A stretch of 41,732 nt of DNA from a virus. Below the pieces are notes generated by a model, which was given only the letters and a program-made list of their open reading frames with translations, searched no databases and was not told the DNA's origin. The translations under genes were made by a program, and so were the position numbers. The DNA lies in the IMG/VR virus record IMGVR_UViG_3300021961_010974, positions 1-41,732 of that record. One strand, 5' to 3'. Positions 17,860 to 26,502 of this stretch are shown here, in pieces. Positions within the stretch are counted from its first letter, which is position 1, and each line of letters opens with the position of its first letter.

Positions 17860-19389
17860 ATGAAAGATATTAAGACTAAAATTGATTCTCTTGAGAATCA
17901 ACTTAAGGAAAATAGAACAACGAGAGACTCACAAAAATCAATTTCCGAAAGTAATATTCCTGTAGAAAAATTACCTTACTCATATTCATCACTCAAGTCA
18001 TTTATTGACCCTGAAACAATGAATATCCATTATAACAAACACTATAAAGGTTATATCGATAAACTCAATCAAGCATTATCTGAAAAAGATAGTGAACTGA
18101 GTTTAGAACAGATTGTAAGAACTATTGAAAGATTCAATAAGGTTATTCGAGATAACGCCGGAGGTGCCTACAACCACTCCCTTTTTTGGAAGATGTTATC
18201 TCCTAAACCAATGTCTCCAAGAGGATTCATCCTCAAAAAAATCAAACAAAATTTCGGAAGTTTTTCACAATTCAAGAAAAAGTTTGAAGACCAAGCAAAA
18301 AGTAGATTTGGTTCAGGATGGGTTTGGTTGATTCTCACAAAAAGAGGAACCCTAAAAATCATGACAACCCCAAACCAAGACAATCCACTTATGGATGTCG
18401 TCAAACAAGGTGGTCACCCTCTATTAGGATTGGATTTATGGGAACACGCCTACTATCTCAAATACAGAAATAAAAGAGATGAATATATCAAAAACTTTTG
18501 GAAGGTTGTGAATTGGGATTTCGTAGAAGAAGTACTTCAAAAACAAACAAAAGATAATTTAGAAGAAAGTGTCAAAGTAAGAGAATTCTTGACCGAATCC
18601 GCTAAGAGCGAACCATGTTCATCAAGTGAAAAAAATTTAGCAAAAGAACTATTCAACCAAAATAGGTCAGTACTAAAATTATACAAAGAAGCAATTATGC
18701 AAATTTTGAAGGACGTATACCCCTCAAAATATTATAATAAAGGAGAATTTGCCCCCAACCAACTTTCAGGTATCTATAACTTAGAAACAAAAGGAAGGTC
18801 CGTAATCAACTACCTCAACACCAATTACAGCGCATTTTGTGTGTTGAAAAAAGACCTGAACAAATACCTCTCTAAAGTGGGTGAACCCGTGATTGATTTT
18901 CAAAACAAAAATTTCGAAGAACAAGTTCAAGAAATGAAAAGAATGTTAGAATATATCAACTCACTAAAATTTAGAATTTTCTCTACCGATTCCCAAACCC
19001 TACAAACTATCATAAATGTTATGGGTAAAACCCAAGAAAAAGGTGGAAAAACCGAAGACATCGTCACACAAAAACTAAAAAATAAATTTGGTGAAACAAA
19101 CGTAAAAAGAATCGGTGAATTAGGAAGTAAGGAAGATATGATGGGGGTTGACATAAAAGTCATCGTTGATGGAAAAGAATTTACAGGACAAGTCAAACCG
19201 TTTAGTCAAATTGAAAAAGTGGACAATTCATTAAGAATAACAGGGACCGCGAACGTAAAAAAATACAACACCGATTGGATGATATTTTTACGTGCTGGTA
19301 AAGACATGATTATTTTTGATAATAAAAATACTGAAATAAAAGATGGGGTTTACTATTTCCCTGAAAATTCTGTTTTGTACCAATTCTAA
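17860..19389 (+). CDS. Mn-type superoxide dismutase fused to PD-(D/E)xK-like nuclease domain
   Basis: Residues about 34-228 form a complete Fe/Mn superoxide dismutase, which turns superoxide into oxygen and peroxide. All four metal ligands are visible: H57 (IHYNKH), H106 (YNHSLFW), D192 and H196 (LDLWEHAYY). The gateway residues H61 and Y65 are also present. The NAGG before YNHSLFW and the NQDNPLM with Q173 match Mn-type rather than Fe-type enzymes. Residues 240-249 (VREFLTESAK) form a possible L-T-E/S prohead-protease site. Residues 255-390 are helical and unrecognised. Residues about 395-509 look like a restriction-endonuclease fold: a helix with E399, then GVD (D431), then FTGQVK (Q444, K446), the D-QxK pattern of Mrr-like nucleases. 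Bacterial SODs have about 200 residues; this protein has 509. It lies between a helicase and a neck gene. The nuclease call is weaker than the SOD call. Confidence 0.85.
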   Translation: MKDIKTKIDSLENQLKENRTTRDSQKSISESNIPVEKLPYSYSSLKSFIDPETMNIHYNKHYKGYIDKLNQALSEKDSELSLEQIVRTIERFNKVIRDNAGGAYNHSLFWKMLSPKPMSPRGFILKKIKQNFGSFSQFKKKFEDQAKSRFGSGWVWLILTKRGTLKIMTTPNQDNPLMDVVKQGGHPLLGLDLWEHAYYLKYRNKRDEYIKNFWKVVNWDFVEEVLQKQTKDNLEESVKVREFLTESAKSEPCSSSEKNLAKELFNQNRSVLKLYKEAIMQILKDVYPSKYYNKGEFAPNQLSGIYNLETKGRSVINYLNTNYSAFCVLKKDLNKYLSKVGEPVIDFQNKNFEEQVQEMKRMLEYINSLKFRIFSTDSQTLQTIINVMGKTQEKGGKTEDIVTQKLKNKFGETNVKRIGELGSKEDMMGVDIKVIVDGKEFTGQVKPFSQIEKVDNSLRITGTANVKKYNTDWMIFLRAGKDMIIFDNKNTEIKDGVYYFPENSVLYQF

Positions 19390-19395
19390 TCTTAA

Positions 19396-19406
19396 GATAT
19401 TTATAA
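19396..19406 (+). promoter_or_regulatory. GATATTTATAA box upstream of gp13-like gene
   Basis: The plus strand reads GATATTTATAA, followed by an A-rich leader (AAAGAAAAAAACTC) directly before the ATG at 19419. It is another copy of the recurring box. The A-rich leader without GGAGG is typical of the starts in this window. Confidence 0.45.
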
Positions 19407-19418
19407 AGAAAAAAACTC

Positions 19419-20537
19419 ATGGCAGTAATCCCAGAACCAGAAAGAACCGCACTTTATAATAGAATTTTAAATCTATTAGGTGCACCACTCAGAGCGGTAG
19501 AATTGGAGTATGATATGATGGATTCTTTGTTGGAACTATCAATCGGGGATTATGCTCAATATGTTCAAGATTGGTTAATTGAATCTCAATGGACGAGTTT
19601 GTACGGAATGAACTTGGACACACAATCTTTAGCAAATGCACTTATTCGTAGAACACTTGATTGGGAAACACAATATACCTATTCATATTCTAAAATCGTG
19701 GGTTTACAAAACTCAGGTCCATGGGTTCTGAAAAAAGACTATATTCAGTTGGTTCCTAATCAACAGGTTTATGAGATTCCCGCATGTCGCGAACTCAATG
19801 AACTTCTTTGGTTCTCACCCGCAGAGGAAAACAATATGTTATTTGACCCATGGTCTTTTGGTGCTTTAGGTGGACCTGGTGGACTCGGAGGTCCTGGTGG
19901 TTTTGCACAAGCCGGTTATGGTGGTGGTGGATATTTTTTCTTCTCTTCTAATGATATTATTTCACGTCTTCAAGATATCAATATAAAAAGACGTTTGATT
20001 CAACCGGATTTAAGTTATAGAGTAACAGCACTTCCTGATGGAAAACACGCCATTTGGTTATACAATACACCAGGTGGTAAATTTGATTTTGGTGACGGTG
20101 AATTGATGAGAGGACGTGTGTGGTACCATTATTATGAGGCATGTGGTGACGAAAGAGATTTATGTTTAAAGGATAATCCTGACATCGTTAAATTACCATC
20201 AGATATTCCATTAGAGTCAATGTCTTGGATTGACCTCAATGACCCTGCAAGAATTTGGGTTAGAAGATGGTTTACCGCATATTGTAAAGAAACTTTAGCC
20301 AGAGTTAGAGGTAAATTTAGTGGTAACCTAAAAACACCTGATAGTGAAGTAACTATGGATTACACATCTTTGCAAACAGAAGCAAAAGATGAAAAAGTTA
20401 CTTTAGTGACCGAACTCAAAGAAAGGTTAGAAAGATTGCGTCCTGAAAATCAAATGAAAAAAGAGGCGGAAATTGCCACTAACCTTAACACTCAGTTGAA
20501 GTATAGAGCAATGCCTATTCCTATAACTGTTGTGTAA
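19419..20537 (+). CDS. Neck protein, gp13-like
   Basis: This 372-residue protein fits T4-group gp13 neck proteins, which complete the head and bind the tail. The N-terminal helix pattern (LYNRILNLLGAPLRAVELEY, then MMDSLLELSIGDYAQYVQDW) is the usual LGAP-V-E-body start of this family. The middle has an IPACRELNELLWF strand region. The C-terminal part (DPARIWVRRWFTAYCKETLA, then RVRGKFSGNLKTPDSEVTMD) matches the conserved helix and Gly/Pro turn. A Gly/Pro-rich insert at about residues 147-175 (GALGGPGGLGGPGGF, then GYGGGGY) is unusual. T4 gp13 has 309 residues. It lies on the strand opposite to the gp14- and gp15-like genes, so the neck set is split between two transcription units. Confidence 0.7.
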   Translation: MAVIPEPERTALYNRILNLLGAPLRAVELEYDMMDSLLELSIGDYAQYVQDWLIESQWTSLYGMNLDTQSLANALIRRTLDWETQYTYSYSKIVGLQNSGPWVLKKDYIQLVPNQQVYEIPACRELNELLWFSPAEENNMLFDPWSFGALGGPGGLGGPGGFAQAGYGGGGYFFFSSNDIISRLQDINIKRRLIQPDLSYRVTALPDGKHAIWLYNTPGGKFDFGDGELMRGRVWYHYYEACGDERDLCLKDNPDIVKLPSDIPLESMSWIDLNDPARIWVRRWFTAYCKETLARVRGKFSGNLKTPDSEVTMDYTSLQTEAKDEKVTLVTELKERLERLRPENQMKKEAEIATNLNTQLKYRAMPIPITVV

Positions 20538-20540
20538 ATT

Positions 20541-20876
20541 ATGGCAATATTAAAAACAATCCCTGTAAAAAAAGTTATAAATGGAATTGAAGTGAGAACT
20601 TCAGAATCCGCTGTCATATCAGAAAAAACTTACACCACAAATGGTGAGTATTCTATTATTGTCAGAGGTATTGAACAATGTGAATTATTTCTTAACTCAT
20701 CAACAACTGATAGAGTTAAGATAAAAGCAATGACCAAAGTTCTTATTACCCCTGACGTTGGCAAAATAGATGAGGAATGGGATGAAATCGATTTAGATAA
20801 AGGTTCTTGTATCGAATTGGTTTGTGTAAATCGTAATTGGTATATTCTTTCCTCAGACGGTTTGAAAATCTGGTAA
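20541..20876 (+). CDS. Small beta-rich probable virion protein
   Basis: This 111-residue protein starts 3 nt after the gp13-like stop, so it is probably co-translated with it. It is made of short beta-type stretches (EYSIIVRGIEQCELFLNSST, then VKIKAMTKVLITPD) and an acidic turn (GKIDEEWDEIDLDKGSCIEL), ending in NWYILSSDGLKIW. The SSTTDR...K..T...I.PD.G.IDEEWDEI...KG...E......WYI.SSDGLK pattern recalls small structural modules in T4-like marine phages. I cannot assign a precise family. A neck, whisker or fibre-associated protein is plausible from its neighbour. Its last 24 nt overlap the end of the convergent DNA polymerase gene. Confidence 0.55.
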   Translation: MAILKTIPVKKVINGIEVRTSESAVISEKTYTTNGEYSIIVRGIEQCELFLNSSTTDRVKIKAMTKVLITPDVGKIDEEWDEIDLDKGSCIELVCVNRNWYILSSDGLKIW

Positions 20877-23660
20877 AGGGACTACTTTATTTTCCCACCC
20901 ATCTTCAGCCAATTCATACATATACATGGGAGACAAACCTCTTTTATCCCAATAACTTAATTCTTGTTCTGAAATTTTCAAAACATCATCCAAATCATCT
21001 TGGTCTCCAATACCAAGAGGTTGTCCATTGATAAGCTTACACTGTGCTGTTGTAAAGATACCTCTATCTTTAGGGTCATTGACTATAAGATTTTCTCTAA
21101 CTTCGTCTTGGAAAACAACTAATAATGGTTCTATTCTCTTATTGAAAGTGTTGACCGCTCTCGCAACATTGTAATCCCCCGTCATATCAGGATTATTTTC
21201 TAAGTCCTCAGAATTTAGAATATAACAATTCAATTTGATATACGATTCGGTGTCTTGTAAACCCTCACCTGTTTTATCAAAATGTCTTTGTTTTTGAAGT
21301 ACTGTGTAGTTTTTTGCCGGAACTTTTTGTACGTCACCATGAGACGCTTTTTCACCATTATTTACATACATAATAACATCCCCCAAGTTTACATTCAAAT
21401 TATGAGAGATTGCTAATTCCATATGAGCTTGTCTTGACATCAAAGAACCCGCTTTGGTTTTTTGAGTACAACGAATTTTATAATCCTCTAAACTCTGTTT
21501 GACTTTAGCTTTTTGAGCAATTTTTATCAAGGGAATTTCTTGTTCAAAGATTCTCTCCAAGTACTCATAATAATATTCAATAAATTGTTTACCCTCACCC
21601 TTCAATAACATCTTGATACCTTTATCCAAAAAGTCCTCAATATAACCAGGTAATCTTTTAGACTTGATTGTATTACCCACCAATTTTATTTTACCAGTAT
21701 CTGTCATCAAAGCGTAGTTTTTACGAGCTAAGTTGATACATGACGGCCAAACACCATCATTATCTAACGCCATCTCACCTCTCATAAAAATATCATTATA
21801 CTCGGCGATGTCCGCAGAAGCTCCTGTATACTCCTTACCCTCTTTTACTTTCCAATTCAAACCACGACCAATATACTTACGATTTTCAATACCTTTTGGT
21901 GATGAGAAGTTCACACCGTCAGTATCCATAACCAAAGGTTCATATCCTCGACTCATAAAGAATGATATCATTTGACGAAGATATTGTCGTCCTGTACAAG
22001 TAATTTGTTCTCCCATATACATGTCACCCCAATGATATACTTGAGGTGCTGAAAGTGCACCAAACATCGAGTTGATAAAGATTTTAATAGGTAATTGTTT
22101 TCTATCGTATGATTTGGATTTCTTTGGGTCTGATTCTGCATATTCTTCCGCAAGTTGTTTATACAAAATACGACTATCTCGGAAATATTTTAGAAGACCC
22201 TTCATTGCCCCTGTAACATCACATTTAGGGAAAACATCATGTACAAGTTGAATAGAAGGATAAAGAGACGAGAAGTCCAACTTAAGTACATCCGTGGAAT
22301 ATCCAACCTTAATCAAACGAGAAAGTCCACCAACAAAGTCAGTCTTAGATTGTTTCTCGGGAATTGCTAGATTGTGTTTATAAGACCAAGCCAACATAAT
22401 CATTTTCCATAAAGTTGCAGTACCCATCGTACTTACTCTTTCATATGTCGTTGGCACAAGTGACGCCAAAAGAAATGAACCTTGATTAAATTCATCATCT
22501 ACTTTGAGTGTTTCTTCCAAGTCATCATCAAGATATTTTTCTACAATTTTGTCACCAGTAATCTTAGTATATACACCAGGAAATCTAACATCTAAATCAT
22601 CGAACTGAGGGTTATTAGCCCTTTTGTATTTACCATTTTGGGTGTTTAACCAATATTCCTCCTTTTCTGCATACATAGGACCAATATCTGTGTGTTCAAT
22701 ATAAACACGACTTTCACTATTGGCGTCAAGATATTGGGTGATATACTTCAATCCCGCACTCTTAATACTTGAGTTAATTGCCTGAGCTCTTCTTACCGAG
22801 TGAATAATATCAATAACGTTATATCCCCAAATAGAAACCTGAGGATAACGCTCGACTTCATTGGCAAGTTTTAACATTTGTTCTTTCTGACTGATAGTTC
22901 TTTGAGGGTTGAGTGACTTACATACCTTCTTAATATCCAATCCAAGTGCTTTACATCGTTCAAAAATCCAGAACCAGTCGAAGTTGAATGAGTTATATCC
23001 CCCTAAGATACTTGGTTTTAGAGCATCAATTATATTGAAGAACTCGATGATACCTTCTTTTTCTTTTTCTTCTGTATCACACTCAATTACCTTGTGATAT
23101 CCTGTATTCGTTTTGATTCCAATCATGAATATTCGACCATCCTTTGGTTCCAAAGACGTGGTCTCCAAGTCAAATACTAGTCGGGTAATATCATTATATT
23201 CTTCGAACCCTTTGAATAGTCGTTTTTCTTTTTGAATAAGATATTGTTCAACAGGAGGTAACATCAAAAACAGTTCTCGAGTTTTTTCACCCCAAGGGTC
23301 AATACCACCTTCTCTAAAAAACTGTGTTAGAGAACGATAACCCGACAAAGACTTAACTATAAAAGTCAAACCTTTTTCTAATCGAGCGTCACCATGTGTT
23401 TCAAGTTTTTCAATAACAATTTTATGTTTTGTCATCGCCTCTTTCTGAAGAGCTTTAGAACCCTGATAGAAGTTCATGTTTCTCAAATCTCCGACCCAAG
23501 CAAATGGAATAAAATTATCTTTTATGATTTGTTTTCCTTTACCAGGGACTTCTTTGATTTTGAAAATTGAATCTGTGATATAATCAAATTCAATTGCAGT
23601 AATAAATTGTTCAGGGTCATTACCCTCCAAAAATTGTTTGATTTCCTCGTTTGATATCAT
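20853..23660 (-). CDS. Family B DNA polymerase, gp43-like
   Basis: This 935-residue replicative polymerase has a 3'-5' proofreading domain (T4 gp43 has 898 residues). Exo I is FDLETTSL (D164, E166), exo II is GGYNSFNFDWFWIFERC (near 240), and exo III is IHSVRRAQAINSSIKSAG (near 310). Polymerase motif A is LDFSSLYPSIQ (near 462), motif B is KIFINSMFGALS (near 528), and motif C is VMDTDGVNF (near 578). The KTKAGSLM segment after motif C lies in the thumb. All catalytic residues look intact, so I see no sign of decay. The ATG at 23660 follows a 94-nt leader, one of the longest in the window, with a palindrome and a TATTTAT box. The 3' end overlaps a convergent small gene by 24 nt. Confidence 0.95.
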   Translation of the reverse strand: MISNEEIKQFLEGNDPEQFITAIEFDYITDSIFKIKEVPGKGKQIIKDNFIPFAWVGDLRNMNFYQGSKALQKEAMTKHKIVIEKLETHGDARLEKGLTFIVKSLSGYRSLTQFFREGGIDPWGEKTRELFLMLPPVEQYLIQKEKRLFKGFEEYNDITRLVFDLETTSLEPKDGRIFMIGIKTNTGYHKVIECDTEEKEKEGIIEFFNIIDALKPSILGGYNSFNFDWFWIFERCKALGLDIKKVCKSLNPQRTISQKEQMLKLANEVERYPQVSIWGYNVIDIIHSVRRAQAINSSIKSAGLKYITQYLDANSESRVYIEHTDIGPMYAEKEEYWLNTQNGKYKRANNPQFDDLDVRFPGVYTKITGDKIVEKYLDDDLEETLKVDDEFNQGSFLLASLVPTTYERVSTMGTATLWKMIMLAWSYKHNLAIPEKQSKTDFVGGLSRLIKVGYSTDVLKLDFSSLYPSIQLVHDVFPKCDVTGAMKGLLKYFRDSRILYKQLAEEYAESDPKKSKSYDRKQLPIKIFINSMFGALSAPQVYHWGDMYMGEQITCTGRQYLRQMISFFMSRGYEPLVMDTDGVNFSSPKGIENRKYIGRGLNWKVKEGKEYTGASADIAEYNDIFMRGEMALDNDGVWPSCINLARKNYALMTDTGKIKLVGNTIKSKRLPGYIEDFLDKGIKMLLKGEGKQFIEYYYEYLERIFEQEIPLIKIAQKAKVKQSLEDYKIRCTQKTKAGSLMSRQAHMELAISHNLNVNLGDVIMYVNNGEKASHGDVQKVPAKNYTVLQKQRHFDKTGEGLQDTESYIKLNCYILNSEDLENNPDMTGDYNVARAVNTFNKRIEPLLVVFQDEVRENLIVNDPKDRGIFTTAQCKLINGQPLGIGDQDDLDDVLKISEQELSYWDKRGLSPMYMYELAEDGWENKVVPLPDFQTV

Positions 23661-23692
23661 CTATACTAAAATTTACCGAGTGACCTATTTTC

Positions 23693-23707
23693 TTTCACTT
23701 AGTGAAA
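23693..23707 (-). promoter_or_regulatory. Palindrome/hairpin in DNA polymerase leader
   Basis: The minus strand reads TTTCACTAAGTGAAA, a perfect inverted repeat with 7-nt arms and a central base. It can also fold in RNA as a 6-bp stem with a 3-nt loop, 32 nt upstream of the polymerase ATG. T4-type gp43 represses its own translation through a leader hairpin, so an operator is possible, but this one is farther from the start than in T4. A DNA-binding repressor site is the alternative. Confidence 0.35.
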
Positions 23708-23726
23708 TTTGTCTTCTCATTCAAAA

Positions 23727-23736
23727 ATAAATATAG
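23727..23736 (-). promoter_or_regulatory. CTATATTTAT box upstream of DNA polymerase
   Basis: The minus strand reads CTATATTTAT, 67 nt before the polymerase ATG and upstream of the palindrome at 23693-23707. It is a variant of the recurring box at an unusually long distance, which would leave the palindrome within the transcript leader. Confidence 0.35.
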
Positions 23737-23754
23737 ATGAAATTAATCCTCCCG

Positions 23755-24156
23755 TCAACAACAGGGTGAATCTATGATGAAACTATCTTGAACATTAATA
23801 TAGAGTTCATCACGTAGGGGTAAAATTAGATTTCCTGTTGGCGCACCCAATAAGTTACTATTATATTTTATTAAGAATTGTCCAACGTATCTACCAACTT
23901 TGTTAGTATCTCTATCTGTAAATCTATAATAAACATAATATTCAGGTAATGCGTTCGGGTCATTAGTAACGACCTCAACAATATATGCTGGTTTCGAAAC
24001 TATCTTTGGAATACCTGTTGCCTCATCAATCATACTGAAAAATATTGAAGCGTTTGCCAAAGAATCCATAAATGATTGATACTCACTACGACCATCTTGA
24101 ACTACTTGCATTTTCAATAATGGTAATGTAGCATTTTTCTTAATATAAAAATCCAT
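23755..24156 (-). CDS. Unrecognised small protein, probably virion
   Basis: This 133-residue protein has no family that I recognise. It has alternating beta-type stretches (ATLPLLKMQVVQDG, PAYIVEVVTNDP, EYYVYYRFTDRDTNKVGRYV, GQFLIKYNSN), a loop, and a beta end (DELYINVQDSFIID) closed by SPCC. There is no signal peptide or membrane segment. It starts 15 nt after a clear GGTATTTATA box and stops 94 nt before the polymerase ATG, so it is probably transcribed from its own promoter, like the structural genes. A beta-sandwich tail or neck component is the best guess. Confidence 0.5.
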   Translation of the reverse strand: MDFYIKKNATLPLLKMQVVQDGRSEYQSFMDSLANASIFFSMIDEATGIPKIVSKPAYIVEVVTNDPNALPEYYVYYRFTDRDTNKVGRYVGQFLIKYNSNLLGAPTGNLILPLRDELYINVQDSFIIDSPCC

Positions 24157-24170
24157 AGATAGTATTTTAC

Positions 24171-24180
24171 TATAAATACC
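24171..24180 (-). promoter_or_regulatory. GGTATTTATA box upstream of 133-residue gene
   Basis: The minus strand reads GGTATTTATA, 15 nt before the ATG at 24156. The same ten bases occur at 35319-35328 on the plus strand, with the same 15-nt distance to the start of the gene at 35343. Equal sequence and equal spacing at two loci support a real promoter element. Confidence 0.5.
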
Positions 24181-24207
24181 ACCTATGGATAATTTGTTGA
24201 ATTAAAA

Positions 24208-25905
24208 TCAATTTTCTCTTCTTTCGTGAGGTTTGTAATATTTGATTCTATCGTGCCAAATAGGTGACGCCAAACAAACTGCAGGTCTCAAACCACCTTC
24301 TTTGGTCATCTGATACATATGAGACATCCATGTTTGTTCGTAAGGATGAGCCCACTTTGTGTCGATAAACATTTTCTGATTACCTTCTTTACTGACAATC
24401 ATCGGCCAGTTTGCGTAATAAATTTCACCATCAATATAACATAAACCATCAAGGTTTCTGATGTTTTTGAAGTTCGTCAAAGGTACATTGGGGTCCAAAC
24501 CATGAACGGGAAGTTTGTCATAATCAGGCCAATCTCTTGTTCGGATATGTTGGGGAACATTATACCATGAGCATTGTTTGTCATTATCAAAGTAAACTTC
24601 AGTGAATGTCATCTTCAAGAAATCAAACTTCTCTTTCAACATGATTCTGTGTAACATGTTGTATAAATTTGGAATATATTTCCTGAAACCATTTCTACAG
24701 AATTGTCCTTCATATTCGGGAGGGTTGACCGTCATATCATCCTCAAAGAAGAACATGAAGTCCGCATCAGACTCATGAAAGTGTTCAGCCGCCGCTTGTC
24801 TTCCACCACAAATACCTGTATTACCTCCTAAGTTCTTGTATTCAAAATTGTATTGAGCAGCAATTTCCTTATTTCGTACAATTGCATCATTGTCTGTTGA
24901 GTTGTCCAACAAAATCAAGTTTGGTTTAGTCAACCACTCGGGTGTCTTTTCCATTGATTTGATGGTGTGAAGTACTTGTTCAGGAAAGTTGAATGTTAGG
25001 ATGTATAAATTTGTTTTATAATTTTCGACATCTCTATCAGAGTATCTTATTGGGTTAGCAATTTTTTTCTTTTCTACTTCCACTAAAGAAACGGTCTTTT
25101 CAACAAGGGCTTGTGTGAATTTCACAATCAATCCATTTCCATCCAATTCAAATCTACGATACAAATCAGGTTCGGTATAAGACATGATGGTAAAAATACT
25201 TTCTTCAGTACCCATCAACCCTTCACCAAGAGTTCTGTCCAATAATGAATAATAAGCAGCATTGGCTTCTCTTAATTGGTCTTTATGACCACCAAATAAA
25301 CCACCTCTACAAACATATTTTACATCTTTACCTGAATATCTGTTTATGGCATCATACTTGAATCCATGGATTTCATTCTCAGCATCATAAGGATAACTCA
25401 AGAATAAAAATGGATTACCATGTTGGGGTAAATCATTCAAACAATTATTTTCAACTAAATGGGAATAAGGTACTGTATTTGTAATTCCAGCGTCTAACCA
25501 AAAAAAGTATTCAGTATCAAATGGATTCCATATCGATGCGTCGTTCATCATGAACATTTTCGATTGGACAATAGGGTTATACCACTCTAAAGAAGCTTGT
25601 GGTGATGAACCCAACCAACCTGCACCATTAATCCAATCAGGGTTTGTTCTTACACTTTGAGTTCTATCCCAAAAAGGGTTATAAAGTCTTTTTACGTCTT
25701 CCAAAGACATAATTTTTACAAAAGTATTTTCTCTACTTCTTTTTTCCCATACCAAATGCTCAAGTTCTAACGGAACATAAATGAAAAGATTTTGAGGGAT
25801 ATCTAAAAATCTTTTGAAGTTCTCTATGTAATGGTGAAATGGTCTACCAGTTCGATTTATGTCCCAAAGACCTGTGACAATGGTCATATTTTTATTAGGT
25901 TCCAT
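24208..25905 (-). CDS. Two-domain glycosyltransferase: HtrL/YibB-like plus GT2
   Basis: In this 565-residue protein the N-terminal half (residues about 8-290) resembles the HtrL/YibB/WlaTC family of putative glycosyltransferases: VTGLWDINRTGRPFHHYIEN, then NLFIYVPLEL, then FFWLDAGITNTV (near 135), where LDAG is the family signature. The C-terminal half (about 305-550) is a GT-A fold family 2 transferase: NLYILTFNFPEQVLHTIKSM, then NLILLDNSTDNDA, GGNTGICGGRQAAAEH, and a DxD-type FFFEDDMTVNPPE (near 390). The fusion may add two sugars in sequence. It is the last gene of a minus-strand cluster with sulfotransferase, carbamoyltransferase and two other transferases, and starts 3 nt after the sulfotransferase stop. 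The acceptor (virion protein, host surface sugar, or DNA) is not shown by the sequence. Confidence 0.75.
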   Translation of the reverse strand: MEPNKNMTIVTGLWDINRTGRPFHHYIENFKRFLDIPQNLFIYVPLELEHLVWEKRSRENTFVKIMSLEDVKRLYNPFWDRTQSVRTNPDWINGAGWLGSSPQASLEWYNPIVQSKMFMMNDASIWNPFDTEYFFWLDAGITNTVPYSHLVENNCLNDLPQHGNPFLFLSYPYDAENEIHGFKYDAINRYSGKDVKYVCRGGLFGGHKDQLREANAAYYSLLDRTLGEGLMGTEESIFTIMSYTEPDLYRRFELDGNGLIVKFTQALVEKTVSLVEVEKKKIANPIRYSDRDVENYKTNLYILTFNFPEQVLHTIKSMEKTPEWLTKPNLILLDNSTDNDAIVRNKEIAAQYNFEYKNLGGNTGICGGRQAAAEHFHESDADFMFFFEDDMTVNPPEYEGQFCRNGFRKYIPNLYNMLHRIMLKEKFDFLKMTFTEVYFDNDKQCSWYNVPQHIRTRDWPDYDKLPVHGLDPNVPLTNFKNIRNLDGLCYIDGEIYYANWPMIVSKEGNQKMFIDTKWAHPYEQTWMSHMYQMTKEGGLRPAVCLASPIWHDRIKYYKPHERREN

Positions 25906-25908
25906 ATT

Positions 25909-26502
25909 TTAAAATGTGTATCCAAATTTATTTATTTCATTTTGTGACACTTTAGCCACTATATCAATCAATTCATCGGTGTAAAAATCTTGATAGTTTT
26001 CAGGGTATTCATGACCAAAATAATTTTCATGATTAATACCTAAATTTTCGTTATGTTGTAAGTAAGGAATATCGAAATTTTCACACAAACTCTCCAACTC
26101 ATCATCCAATCTTTCAAACTTAATCACCTCATCATAAACGAATAAAGGGTCATTGAAAGTGAAAGTAGATTGGGGTACGTATAAATCTTTCTTCAAATAA
26201 CTTTCGAATGTTTTATACCATTGTTTCTCGTTATCGGGAACAATTTCAATATTGAGTTTTCTTTTTTCGGTCTTATGAATATACAGACTTACCGCATGTG
26301 CCCATGGATTCCGAACAACAAAATATTTCTTAAAATTCTTTATTATATTTTCATATTCTAATGGAAATTTTTTCTTTACCATAGTATACGTAGCGTGTTG
26401 GTGAGCCAATAGTTTACTATGGACAATAGTTCTTAAAATTGTGTGAGAGCCACTTTTAGGTGGTGTAATAACAGCAATTTTATATAACTCCGAATATACC
26501 AT
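25909..26502 (-). CDS. Sulfotransferase-like protein (PAPS-dependent)
   Basis: This 197-residue protein has both nucleotide-binding elements of PAPS-dependent sulfotransferases. The 5'-phosphosulfate loop is TPPKSGSHT (residues 14-22, the PKxGSxT form). The 3'-phosphate element is FVVRNPWAHAVSLYI (about 61-75, RNPxxxxxSxY). A C-terminal helix (YTDELIDIVAKVSQNEINKF) is typical of carbohydrate sulfotransferases, where a Tyr and Asp precede the last helix. The protein is shorter than most family members (about 250-300 residues). Its start shares one base with the carbamoyltransferase stop (TAATG). It would transfer sulfate from host-made PAPS to a sugar or protein, if active. Confidence 0.7.
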   Translation of the reverse strand: MVYSELYKIAVITPPKSGSHTILRTIVHSKLLAHQHATYTMVKKKFPLEYENIIKNFKKYFVVRNPWAHAVSLYIHKTEKRKLNIEIVPDNEKQWYKTFESYLKKDLYVPQSTFTFNDPLFVYDEVIKFERLDDELESLCENFDIPYLQHNENLGINHENYFGHEYPENYQDFYTDELIDIVAKVSQNEINKFGYTF

